Shown: positions 45,014-55,984 of the stretch, piece by piece
Layout: every line of letters begins with the position of its first letter
Numbering within the stretch: position 1 is the stretch's first letter
DNA from: Microplitis mediator
Lineage: Eukaryota; Arthropoda; Insecta; Hymenoptera; Braconidae
NCBI RefSeq assembly: GCF_029852145.1
Contig: NC_079971.1
Location: 17,324,667 to 17,388,666 of the forward strand
Direction of reading: 5' to 3'
Length of the DNA: 64,000 nt
The notes under the pieces: generated by a model
The model's database searches: none
Seen by the model: only the letters and a program-made list of their open reading frames with translations
Told to the model about the DNA's origin: nothing
Made by a program: the position numbers and the translations under genes

Positions 45014-47848
45014 AGGTGAGCCAAAAAAACCAACCTATCGAATTTATGTCTTAAAAAGGACCTATATATCGAGAAAAAAATTCTCCCATTGGGCAAAATT
45101 TTTAGCTCAATTTAAAAAGGTGTCGGTAGCCATTTGAAATTTCCCATTTAAATAACATGCAGAAAAATTTTTGATGATTACAAATATTATAACTTTTGAA
45201 TCGTGTGAGATAAAAATTCGGCTCTAGAATATTCTTGAATAATATTAAATTTCTTTAAAAAAAGTCCCAGGAGTAGGAATTTGTAAACTTGATATTTCGT
45301 ATACTAACAGGCCATTTAAGTCTAGAGTAAACGGAATCATACAAATTTAAGGCTTGTGGAAAATTGATACATCAAAAAAATTAATTAAATAATTGTTACA
45401 AGAAACTAACAACTGTGCATTTCAGAAATATAATAAAATATTCAAAATTATAATTCTTTCCTTTTAAACTAAATATTTCAGCTCTGCGCTACTCGCAACA
45501 TCGCCGTGTACCTACTTTTATGACCGTCCCGGGTTCGGGGCCATAAAAGTTGATCCTTTCCGTACACAGCGCGAGCCTTTCACCCGCATACGCAGCTCTT
45601 CTACGCGAACATTTGGTCGCCAGATTTCGTTCCTTTTTTTTTATACATAACTTTTTATTATAAATAATTCTACAGAACTTTCTCACGCTCTTAGGAAAAT
45701 GGAAAACTCGAGAAACTTCCAAACCAGTTCTTTAAACCTTTTTTTTTAGCATACTGGCAGTCTGCACCAACTCGTTGCCGTTGTTTCCAGTCAGTCATTC
45801 TCTAACCTCTCGTACCGAGCACATCGAGTGCTTCCGAACTTATCAGTTTTCCTGACCAGTTTCGCAGCAGTTCGCAAATATCAGTTCAATCAATTCTTTT
45901 CCTGACACAGTGAAATTAAAAACCGTTCAGTTATAATTATTCAGTTAATCCTAGTTTAGCGGGCAACTATTACCATCAAGAAACAAGTGCGCAGCATCCA
46001 GAGTACTCAGCAGCTCGTGGTCATTTTTCATCTGCATCAGCTCACCCCGCACTGGTGTGACCGTGATATCCAGCCGCAGACTACCAGCACTCCACCACCA
46101 AACTCAGGTCTAAGTAAATTACAACCTGGGTTACTTTCGGTATGTAAACAGATTCAATTGCTATTCTCTCTCGCATGTTGTCAATACTCTGACGCTCTAA
46201 GTGGGTCGCGCTTTAATGACTGACCTTTTACCAGTTCGTCACAAGGTCTTCCTGAGTCTGGTCCCGGTTCACTTGCGACCGGGGCATCACCTTGTGACTC
46301 GTCAGTAGTTATAGCGGACCACATCTACTCTGGAGAATCCTTTCGGGTATGCTCTCCTTACCGAGAGCACCATGATGGCTGACCTGCCCCCAGTCTTCAC
46401 CAAGGCCTTACCCAGAACGGTCCCTGGTTCTCTGCGACCGGGACACCGCCTTGGCGACCCGTCAGTCGTTGTGGTGGATTGGCTAGATGAGAGTTTCGAG
46501 AGGTACCTACTGGATTCTCACCTGACTAGTCCGCATCTGACCTCTCCCAGTACGTCATAAGCTCTTTCAGTGTCTGGTCCCGGCTCACCTGCGGCCGGGG
46601 CACCTCCTGGTGAACTGTCAGATGCCCTAGCAGGCAGCATCATCTTCCTGCTCTTGCCGACTGCATCACAATGGCTGACCTGCCCCCAGTCTTCGTCAAG
46701 GCCTTACCCCAGACTGGTCCCTGGTTCTTCGCGACCGGGACACCGCCTTGGCGACCCGTCAGTCGTTGTGGTGGATCGGCTAGATGAGAAACGAAGCTCG
46801 AGATATTCTTGTGACCGTGCACCTGTCTACTTAAGCTATAATTTAACTGCGCTCTGTTCGAGTCTCCTGCAACGCCCATGCGTAGCGTGCGAGAACTCCA
46901 GTATCATCTTCTAACTCCTAAGCTGATCTGCAGCTATCTCTCTAATATCCGAGCAAGCCATTAACGACACATTATTCCCAACAGCTGCTGCTTAATCACT
47001 GCGAACGAGAAACTACGAGCTGAACGAGCAAAGTACGAGTTTGAACGAGCGCTGTGAGTCTCCAGTCCAAGAACCAGAGTCCTGCACCATTTCTGAGACC
47101 GCCAGATCACGTCAGCAGTAGCTTGACCCTGCCAAGCTAGACACAGCGAGATCGTCAGCCACGGGAGTGTTTCACCTATCCTGTTGAAACCATCACCAGT
47201 ACCAGAGTCATCCAATACAGTCCACCACTCTAACATCCACTCTAAGTTTGCAACAGTCAGAAGACAATATAATCTGCTCTTAAATATAAACTCCATAATA
47301 ATAATTTTATTAATAAACACCAACAAATTTATAAACTAATTATTTTTAGTTCTCGCCCAAACAAGGCTTTATTATTAAAAATATCAATACTACGAGAAAA
47401 TTTGTTCTACATGTAGGGCAATCAAATTACCAACAATATACACGTTGTAACAAATAATATTTTGTTATCGATCACTATAAAAGAAACGTATTTGGGAAAT
47501 TCAAATAAAGCCTTAAGTTTATATGATTCTGCTTACTCTAGACTTTGATAGCCTGTTAGTGTACGAAATATGAAGTTTACAAATTCGACTCCCAGGATTT
47601 TCTTTCAAGAAATCTAATGCCCTACAAGAATATTTGAGAGCCGAATTTTTGTCTCACATGTTTCAAAAGTTATAATATTTTTAATCAATAAAAATTTTTT
47701 TGCATGTTATTTAAATGGGAAATTTCAAATGGCTACCGACACCTTTTAAAATTGAGCAAAAAATTTTGCCCAATGGGAGAATTTTTTTCTCGATATTTAG
47801 GTCCTTTTTAAGACATAAATTCGATAGGTTGGTTTTTTTAGCTCACTT
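45014..47848. mobile_element. Large TIR element with AGGTGAGC ends
   Basis: Arms 45014-45360 and about 47505-47848 pair over some 345 bp, including aaaaaaccaacctatcgaat and attctcccattgggcaaa. TA flanks both sides (45012-45013, 47849-47850). The centre (45470-47340) is GC-richer and unrelated to the arms, probably a later insertion or captured sequence. Confidence 0.75.
46242..46800 (+). repeat. Four-unit (dimeric) tandem repeat, about 150 bp each
   Basis: Units start near 46242, 46391, 46548 and 46687. All share ctggtccc(t/g)g, gcgaccggg(a/g)ca, and c(c)gtcag. Units 2 and 4 are nearly identical over about 115 bp; units 1 and 3 resemble each other, giving a 300-bp higher-order period. It produces spurious frames on both strands. 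Confidence 0.85.
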
Positions 47849-47884
<36 letters not shown>

Positions 47885-48022
47885 GTACTCATCTCAATTA
47901 ATTATTAGATTCAGTGAACTCACATAAATAATTACCAGCTAATGAAATCATTAAAATATACTCAATACTTATTAATATCATTAGATCAACTACTTGATTG
48001 CATATTATAAGTAACATATTAA

Positions 48023-48130
48023 CCCGTCAGCACTCTCGTGATTTTTAGTGTCTCGCTTGTGCGACAGCGACATCCCATAAGTCGAATAGCGCCCTGTGAG
48101 CAAAATGCTCATAACGGAAGTGCTGACGGG
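48023..48130. mobile_element. 108-bp piggyBac-like MITE
   Basis: TTAA flanks both sides (48019-48022, 48131-48134). The ends CCCGTCAGCACT and their exact inverse AGTGCTGACGGG start with CCC, as in piggyBac superfamily termini. Confidence 0.75.
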
Positions 48131-48230
48131 TTAAATATAGACGTCATTTATATTTTTATAATTAAACATCTTTTTTACAGATTGATCGTTGCAAATGAAT
48201 AATGACGAACAAATTAATAGGAATGATTAC

Positions 48231-48446
48231 CTCTTTGCCTGTCATAAGCATTAATACATTCGCTTGTCATGAATTGACTGATTAGAGCTGTTTTGCCTAC
48301 TCCAGGGCCTCCGAGCATGCCAACAGTATATGATAGTATTTCTTTCAAAAGCTTTGGTTCATTTTGATCTCCAGTTTTCTTTGAATGTGGTAGCGAGCTC
48401 GATTTTGACGGTTTTCGTCGAAATGAGTCACCTCTGTTGATTAAAC
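48231..48446 (-). CDS. RGK GTPase exon with P-loop (G1)
   Basis: The acceptor attcatag ends at 48447 and the donor gtaatc begins at 48230. The 216-bp exon starts with the last two bases of a split codon, so an upstream exon exists. It encodes a Ser/Lys/Arg-rich lead (RRKPSKSSSLPHSKK), then SYTVGMLGGPGVGKTALISQF and MTSECINAYDRQR. GGPGVGKT is the phosphate-binding P-loop, and the MTSE-x-x-NAYD run is typical of RGK switch I surroundings. The next exon continues in phase. Confidence 0.92.
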
Positions 48447-48796
48447 CTATGAATTGTATAAAACAAATAACTGTCGTTAAAATTAGTCTTTTAAGTATCG
48501 TTAATTGAATCGATTTGGGTATTGTTACAACCATTGTAGACGGAAAAAAACTATCTTCAAGAAATAAAAAAAAATAAAATGATAGATTCATTCATTAATT
48601 TTCAGCAAGAGATACTTATTTCATTCTTCGGATCATGGAAAAAAATTCTGGAAAACAGTTGACAAAAAAATTATTGTGAAGCCATTTTCGAACTATTGAG
48701 AAATATTCTTCAGTGCAGTTACTTTTTTTGCCCTCTTCGAGCTTCAAAAAAGTTACGTATTGCTAGGAACTTCAAAATTCAAAAAATTCAAAACAA
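48447..48796. other. Upstream intron, no feature seen
   Basis: AT-rich; no further RGK exon identified by eye. Confidence 0.4.
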
Positions 48797-49150
48797 CCCG
48801 GGAAAAAAAATTTAGATCTGTTCTGATCAAATTAGATCAGCTAAGATCAAATTTAATCATAATTTATACTGAACCCAGATCAGAGTAGATCTGATTTGAT
48901 CTGTTCAGATAGAACTAGATTTGATCAGATATGACATTTTTATTTGGGGAAAAATAGTCCAGATCTACCCTGATCAAATCTAATCAAGTCAGATCAACCT
49001 AGATCAACTTAGATCAACCTAGATTTAGTCAGATCAAAATAGATCAACATTAATTAAACGATCAATTTATGGAGTAAACATAAAGAGATCTAATTGGATC
49101 TGTACGGATCAGACTAGATCTGCTCTGATGAGATTAGATCTGTATTTAAT
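48797..49150. repeat. GATC-dense repeat
   Basis: Begins CCCGGGAAAAAAAATTTAGA and then shows about twenty GATC tetramers in some 330 bp, mostly as (a/g)gatc(a/t). The start recalls the TIR of 37616-38935, so it may be one end of a related element; another agatct cluster is at 49793-49825. Confidence 0.6.
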
Positions 49151-49579
49151 AGTTACTCAATTATGAGAAATTTTTTATTTTATTATTTTTATTGGGTAAA
49201 TAAGTATAAAATACTTTAAGGGAAAATTCTTTATGTATCTTAGAATGAGATCACTTTCATAATTGTTCATAAAAAAGTGATCCTTTATATTTATGCATAA
49301 TGTTTCATATTGATTGTAATCATTTTTATTTAACAAAAAATCAGTCTAATTTATGACAATATTTAATTACTTATACTCATTTTGTATTACTGTTGAGATC
49401 AATAACTATTGGATATTTTGTTTTATTTAAATTAGTATCTTCTTAATTATATGTTAATTTGTATTGTTTGGAGAAGAGTGATCTTGAATATGAATCTTTA
49501 TTAAGTCAAATTTCAATTGTATCATTCAAAGGAGAAGATAAAGCTGATCTCAAATAGACCATGAAACGTTTACTTTCAA

Positions 49580-49687
49580 CCCTTCGTTACTCGCGCTATA
49601 CGGCGATTCCCTGCACAACACTACTCAACCTAATAGAGTTGGCGTGAATACGAGTGTGACACTAGAGAAAGCGCGTGTAACGGAAGG
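49580..49687. mobile_element. Second 108-bp piggyBac-like MITE
   Basis: Ends CCCTTCGTTACTCGCGC and the imperfect inverse GCGCGTGTAACGGAAGG; TTAA follows at 49688-49691 and a mutated TCAA precedes. Similar size to the element at 48023 but a different sequence. Confidence 0.6.
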
Positions 49688-49699
49688 TTAATTTTAGTG

Positions 49700-50615
49700 G
49701 CATCAATCCTATATATTTTATATTATTGTGATATATATTTAATATATTTTTAATCGGACATATCAATTTTTATTAGAATAGAGATAAAAAAACAGATCTA
49801 TTTAGATCTAGCGAATTAGATCAAAGGGTCTAGCCGTACTTCCATAGCAAAACTGCCCCTAATAGGAACCTATATCGTAACCTATGCTCTATTGTAGAGG
49901 ATGCTAATTATAGTTGATCCAGTAGATAATAGCTCTATATATTAGTTATTTGAGGAGCTATTTAAAAAAAAGTATCCAGAAACTACATTTTTTCAAAATG
50001 ATATATCTTTGTTGGTTTTAAAGCTAGGAAAATAAAACCAATTACAGTGTTTATGGTACACTTTACAGTTTATTCCATACCAGTTTCCTATAATCTAAGC
50101 CTGAATAAAAGTATTAAAAAAATACAAATTAATATTTTGACAATTCATTTTTATTAGATCTAATTGAGTTACCACTTTAAAAAAAATATATAATAATTGT
50201 ATATATCTTGTCTAACAGCGTGCCAAGTTTCATTAAAATCCGAGAGGTGCAACATGTCAAAAAACAAATTAAAGTAACTGGACCACCTTACGACTACTAT
50301 GTTATCGCTTTTAAATTCTATTACATTTTAAGAATCTTTTGAAACGTTGTGTTTTGACAGCTTATAAAGTATATCACCAGTTAATAGTGTAAAGTAGTCT
50401 ACTACAATATTTTTTGATCGTCTTTTATTGTGACTAGCTTTTCAGTGTATACGCGCGTGCATGTTTTTACATGAAACAATTAACGCATAATCGTGGTACG
50501 CTTAGCTCTCGCTGTGACTATTTACGCAGTTTTAAAAATTTCTAGTTCAGGGACGTATTAATTATTTTAAACAATATATAATAATAATCAGTGGAAAAAG
50601 CAGTTATTTAAAATT
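49700..50615. other. Upstream flank of the DDE transposase
   Basis: AT-rich, possibly the 5' part of the transposon; I could not pair terminal repeats. Confidence 0.35.
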
Positions 50616-52623
50616 ATGTCTGGGAAATTTAATAATTGTGGCTTTATATTGCGGAAGACTGGGAAACGAAGGAAAACATTGGAAATCGAAGATGAAGTGC
50701 GTAAATACAACGTTCCTCAAATGAAAAGACTTAAAGTTGGAGATATTCTGTGTCATAAATGCCGATTGATTCCGTATGCTAAATCATCCGCTACTGACGA
50801 TACACACGCAGGACCTTCTTATAGTAATATAGAAACAGACGAGCGTGATATTTTACAATATGAAACAACAGACGAGGAAGAATATTGTTGTGATGATGAT
50901 AAAGATTTTCATGTACGTCATAGTTCTGATGAAGACTCTGTTACACTTCCGTTAAAGAGGGTAATTTCAACTCATAAATACTGTGTTGTATGTTACTCAA
51001 AATCCAACATCAAAACGATACCAATAGAGGCTCGATATCAAGCTTTTGTCCAAAAAAAGATTTTTATTCCGAATGGAGACCATTGTTGCTCACAACATTT
51101 AATAAAAAACAAGTTTTTCGAGGATGAACTATCACGCTTGCGCGTTCACTCCAATTACAGTGTTTTATCTTTAAAAGAAGTTTCAGTATTTTTAGATTTT
51201 CTTTCAGCAAAAGTTGACGCTACTCTGTTCAACCAAATAGGTGATTTTACCATGCCTGAAGAAAAACTAAAAGTGTATACTGGACTAAGTTGGGAAAACG
51301 TCATGGAACTGTCAAATCTCTTAGCTTTATTAAAGCCTTCTCCTTCGCGTAATGTTATTCAGGCACTAGTGATTTTTTTTGATGAAATTACGATTAGGTA
51401 TTTCAAATAAAATTATATCTTCAATATTACAATTGGAACGATAAGTTTCAGATTATTGCAAACAAAGAATACGAAGCTTTGAAGAAGATATTTTACCATT
51501 TCATTTCGGTATCAATTTAATCTCAAGACAAGAGCTAATTAAAAATCATACGACCAATATTTCAAAGGCTTTATTCAATACTACTGATGATCAGTTAATA
51601 ATTATTTGTGATGGCACATATATTTTTCATGAAAAAAGCACAAACAACGAGTACCAACGCAAATCTTACTCAGGGCAAAAGAAATCGCACTTATGTAAGC
51701 CATTCACTATTTGCGCTACTGACGGTTATATAATAGATTTTGCAGGTCCCTATTATAGAACACAAAACGATGCGACAATAATGAAAATAGTATTGGACAA
51801 TCCTCTTGGTTTGCAAACTCTTTTACATCAAAACGATCTTATAATTGCAGACTGCGGATTTAGAGACGTTGAAACGTACATTACTGAAAAAGGTTACAAA
51901 CTGTTTATGCCAGCACTAAAAGAAAGACGGGATCAACTCACAACTATTGATGCTAATGAGTCTAGGAAAGTGACCAAAGTAAGATGGGTCGTCGAAGCGG
52001 TTTATGGCGCAATTTCACAAAAGTTTCGGCTCTTAGATAATGTTTTAGACAACAAAATCCTACCAAAGGTGAGGTCTCTGTGTCACATCGCTGGATACCT
52101 ACAAAATAAATATGGTAAGAGACATATTTCCGACATAAAACTACACGATAAGATCATTAAAAATATGATTTATAGACAAGCTATAAAAAATACACTTGCT
52201 GACGAGGTCCTGATTAACGACTGGAATCGGCGAAAACAACCTTTCCATCAACTGCTTGCTTCAGAAGTTCCTGATTTTCCTGAGCTTCCTGAGGAGGAGT
52301 TAAAAATACTTTTCACTGGCACTTACCAGTTTTCACAAACTATTTCTTATTTAGCTGAACTCATGGGGAAAGAGAATAATTTTCATGTGCTGTACGTCAA
52401 AAAAGCACCTAATATTTTAAAGTTGCAAGTAAAATCGCGACACATTAATAGCAAAACCCACCGATGTTGTATGGACTACAAACCTAATGGAAAAAGTCAC
52501 CAAGACATTCGGCGTTATTGCTGTGACTGTCCAAATGGTAATCGAACAGTTGGGTGTTGCTCTCACGTGGCAGCGATTATGTATTATTTATCAAATGCAA
52601 GATATAAATCTCATATACACTAA
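50616..52623 (+). pseudogene. DDE_Tnp_4-type transposase with C-terminal SWIM finger
   Basis: The first block (50616-51368) carries Cys/His pairs: CHKC near residue 48 and CVVCYSKS...CCSQH near 125-160, which look like a zinc-binding N-terminus. After a T8 run at 51369-51376 the frame changes and a helix-turn-helix-like FLMKLRLGISN segment follows. TAA at 51442-51444 interrupts, then the frame is open to 52623. Catalytic residues: Asp in ICDGTYIF (51610), Asp in IADCGFRDV (51850), Glu in RWVVEAVYG (51994). The end has CxC at 52522-52530 and CxH near 52558, a SWIM zinc finger. One frame change and one stop inactivate it. The family resembles PIF/Harbinger and ISL2EU-type transposases. Confidence 0.75.
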
Positions 52624-52735
52624 TGGAAAAATTAAAAGAACAAAAAAAAATTCTAAATTTTTAGGCGATTTTCAACAGGCTCTAACTTTGAGAGAAATGG
52701 TCGTACAAGAAAAAAAAAAAAGGAAATTGTAGCTC

Positions 52736-53205
52736 CAAGTATCTACTTTTTGGATTAGAACTTAAAAATTTTTTAGCATCAGCAGTTTTTAAGTAATCTT
52801 AGAAAAACCAACGACAAAAAATTTTCAAATTTTTTTAATTTTTTTTTTGTCTCCGGGCATGGAAAAAATTATTTTTGCTTAACCACTATAAAGGTCGAAT
52901 ACCTTCATTATTCAGCTTTAATTTCTTTTTTTATGGACCTTGATACGTCCACTTCTCGCCGAGATATCGGTCTTCAAATGGAAAAGGATCCTTTTGTCTT
53001 TGATTATCGATATCTCAGAAACCAATGATCGCACAGAAAGTTAATGGTGGTTTTTAAAACTTGAATAAATTCCCTTCAACAATTAGCCATTGCTTTTTCG
53101 AAAAAAAAAATTTTTCCTATCGTCACATGAATTTAAAAATGCAACCAAAAAAGGGCTTTTTGTGGTTTTTTGGAAAATCAAACGCTGAAACGGAAATATT
53201 GTGGA
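52736..53205. other. Old dispersed repeat, no gene
   Basis: Contains gattatcgatatctcag and related phrases shared with 43640-44000. Confidence 0.4.
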
Positions 53206-53901
53206 AATCGATAATGTTAACTGTGCATTTTACAGTTCAATATGTCCACAAAAACCCTGCAGAGAGCCAGATTAATCCAACCAGCCGTTTTTTTTGTTTC
53301 ACGCGATCAAATTTTTTAAAAAATTAAAGGATCACGTTTTTTGCTCTGAAAAGCTCATAATCTTTAACAAGATGAAAACAAACATTTTTTCGGAGCTCTG
53401 TCCACAATTTTATTGCAGACAGTGCTTAAATTTCCAAAAAAAAAAATCCTTTTTTTTGAAACAAAAATTTCAAAAAAAAAAATTTTTTTTGAATTTAATG
53501 ACTGAGAGATCAGTAAAATCACGGAATGCAGCGACGTAAACGTGTTAAAAATTATTGGGTGTTGGTTTTGTGAATTTCCTAAAGTTATTCCAAAAAAAAG
53601 TTTTTTTCAAAAAATTTTATTTCAAAAAAAAAGTGAAATTTTTGTTTCAAAAAAAAGTATTTTTTTTTTTTTGAAATTTAAGCACGGTCTGCAATAAAAT
53701 TGTGGACAAAGCTCCGAAAAAATGTTTGTTTTCATCTTGTTACAGATTATGAGCTTTTCAGAGCAAAAAATGTGATCCTTTAATTTTTTAAAAAATTTGA
53801 TCGCGTGAAACAAAAAAAACGGCTGATTGGATTAATCTGGCTCTCTGCAGGGTTTTTGTGGACATATTGAACTGTAAAATGCACAGTTAACATTATCGAT
53901 T
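53206..53901. repeat. Foldback with 235-bp arms
   Basis: Arms 53206-53440 and about 53670-53901 are about 98 percent identical in opposite orientation. The same predicted peptide appears on both strands as a result. The loop is A/T homopolymer-rich. Confidence 0.85.
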
Positions 53902-54361
53902 GCAATAAATTGTGCAGTCATTAAAAATCACCGTGAAGGGGAAAATATGTTATAGTTATCAAAACATTTAGTACATTACATTATGAGGTACCTAGAAAAA
54001 TAAAAGTAACTCGATATTTTTTGAATTATTCAGCATCAATATCTCTTGAAAGAATCAGACACATTAGATATTAAATGCAGCAAATAACGCATTTTATCAA
54101 GTTTTGGGCCTAATATAATTTAGAAGTTGATCAGTTCACTCGTCTTGAAGGTGTTTGACAAAAAATCGTTTTTAATATTTTTTTCATCAGCGATACCTCT
54201 CGAACGAATCAACCAATTTAAACGTGATTGGATCCCCATCAATGGAATCACTGCGTAACAAGCGCTCTTTTTCTGATGCGACACAGGAACCACCTTATCC
54301 TTATCTTTTCTACTTTCTTTAGTTTATTTACTACATAAATTGCCACAATGAGGATTGCTTT

Positions 54362-54460
54362 CCCTGGCGGTTTAGAATCACGATAGAAACACGGTGGGTT
54401 TGTGCCATTTTACCACCGAGATTACAAGGTGTTGCCACTGTGGTTCCACGGTGTACCCAG
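54362..54460. mobile_element. CACGGTG repeat element, copy C (truncated)
   Basis: Starts CCCTGGCGGTTTAGAATCAC and keeps the acacggtgggtttgt segment, then stops after ttccacggtgtaccc. The right end is missing. Confidence 0.6.
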
Positions 54461-55309
54461 AAAATCCCCAGAAGAGGTTTTGGTGCCCTCTAGAGGTCGT
54501 CAGACCAAGCAAGTGTCACCCTCTACGTGGGTTCTGGGACTATTACTCCAACGGTTAGCGATGCCCGCATGTTTTGCACCTTGTAACATGTGGCAATTCC
54601 GTGGTTGCAGGAAGCTAATAGGCACCTCTGCGTGGACAAAGCCGTCTCCTTTCGACTGTCTCAAATATCCAAGGATAACAGCCCGTACACAATACTATAT
54701 AACGTATACCGTTTTCGAATTCACGATGGAGACTCGAACGAATTCGGTAAATCGTATGCGGTCACCCACGTGCATACAAAATTATAAATTATAAATAATA
54801 AATATGATTCAAAATAATAAATAAAATAATAGTGTGCCTGAATTAGCTCCTCAGGCTGGGTTAGTGCACGAGGGCGCCAGCCCGTTTTTACAAAACGGAC
54901 AAAAATAATAACAAATCAGGGAGAGATCACGGAACCAAATTTCGAGCGAGAATGTATGTACCAAGCAGAAAGATACCCAAATAAATATAATAAATAAAAA
55001 TAATAAAGGATAATTATCACTAAAATATATCCAGGAAATAAACAAACAAATGTTGGCTATCACTGGAATCCTTCATTCATATTATTTAATCCCAATATAC
55101 ATATAAATATAAATCCGACGAAATATTACAATACCAAATGTTATTTACCATACATTAATTCTTTATAGTAAATTCCAACAAATAATAATATACTCATTTT
55201 AGTCAAATAATAATAATGAAAATCAAATTAATTAAATTATCCACTGGGGAATTCAAATTACAAATAACAAATTTTTACACTATGAACTCAATATAAAATT
55301 TATATAAAT
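54461..55309. other. Intergenic or repeat sequence, no gene
   Basis: A GC-moderate stretch (54470-54790) with a short frame of no recognised family, then AT-rich DNA into which BEL element 2 inserted. Confidence 0.35.
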
Positions 55310-55965
55310 TGTTGCGTAATCACAACTACATTTGAATTCAAATGTAGTTATACTTCCGGCAGGTAGAGGCAGCACCTCCTGTGGCCTCTTCCATAAATGT
55401 AAACTTGATCATGCGCAGTGCGGCGCATGCGCTTCAGCGGTTTCCTGCCTCGTGTCGAGAAGACCGACGCCATTATCTTTTGTTTATATACTTATCAAGT
55501 GTAAACACGTGCTCCAATTAATCTCATTATTTCGCACTCTTCTCGAGAGAATAAATAGCAATAATTATCTATATAAATTAAAACATCAGAAAGCTCCAAA
55601 ATGACAGAATTATTTATATAATTCACAAACCAGAACTCAACAAAATAATTAATATCAAGAACTCACAATTCAAGTGATCAACGACCACGTTTTTTAAGAG
55701 GTTATTCCGACGGGAACCCTTCCAGGTGTTTACTTATTTATCAATTAATTTATTCAAGTGCTCATAAAAATAAAGGACTCAAATTAATAATTATCCTGAT
55801 TATTCTGATACTCAATTATTTATTTTAATATTATTCTCGCTCGGTAGTCTCTGTTATTATGCTACCACGCGTTCATAACCAATTCAATATCAGTGTAAAT
55901 TATTATTATTAGACTCATTGCAATCAATTAAACTTAGGGTTCAATTTTTTCGAGTTTTAATATAC
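55310..55965 (+). repeat. 5' LTR of BEL element 2 (3' border uncertain)
   Basis: Carries a perfect 26-bp palindrome at 55324-55349 (AACTACATTTGAA and its inverse). Matches the right LTR from 55705 on. Near 55965 it passes into gag sequence, so the LTR end may be deleted as in BEL element 1. Confidence 0.7.
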
Positions 55966-55984
55966 CCAAATATCATATATATTC

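Larger units (their letters stand above)
11975..48446 (-). other. RGK-family small GTPase gene, span of the visible exons
   Basis: RGK proteins (Rad, Gem/Kir, Rem; Rgk1-3 in flies) are Ras-related GTP-binding proteins at the plasma membrane that inhibit voltage-gated calcium channels and affect the cytoskeleton. Four exons with GT-AG borders join without breaking the frame: 48446-48231 (ends phase 1), 39770-39688 (phase 1 to 0), 18251-18062 (phase 0 to 1), 12267-11975 (phase 1 to stop). Together they encode about 260 residues with no stop. At least one more exon should lie beyond 48446, because the first visible exon begins within a codon. Introns are 5794, 21436 and 8460 bp and hold most of the transposons in the window. 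The paralogue cannot be named. Confidence 0.88.

Noticed and set aside
45987..47326. Several 60-120-codon frames on both strands in GC-rich DNA
   Set aside because: The frames follow the tandem repeat and differ in phase between units; no recognisable domain.
53294..53813. The same 60-80-codon peptide on both strands
   Set aside because: It is a by-product of the foldback arms; no homology or start context supports a gene.
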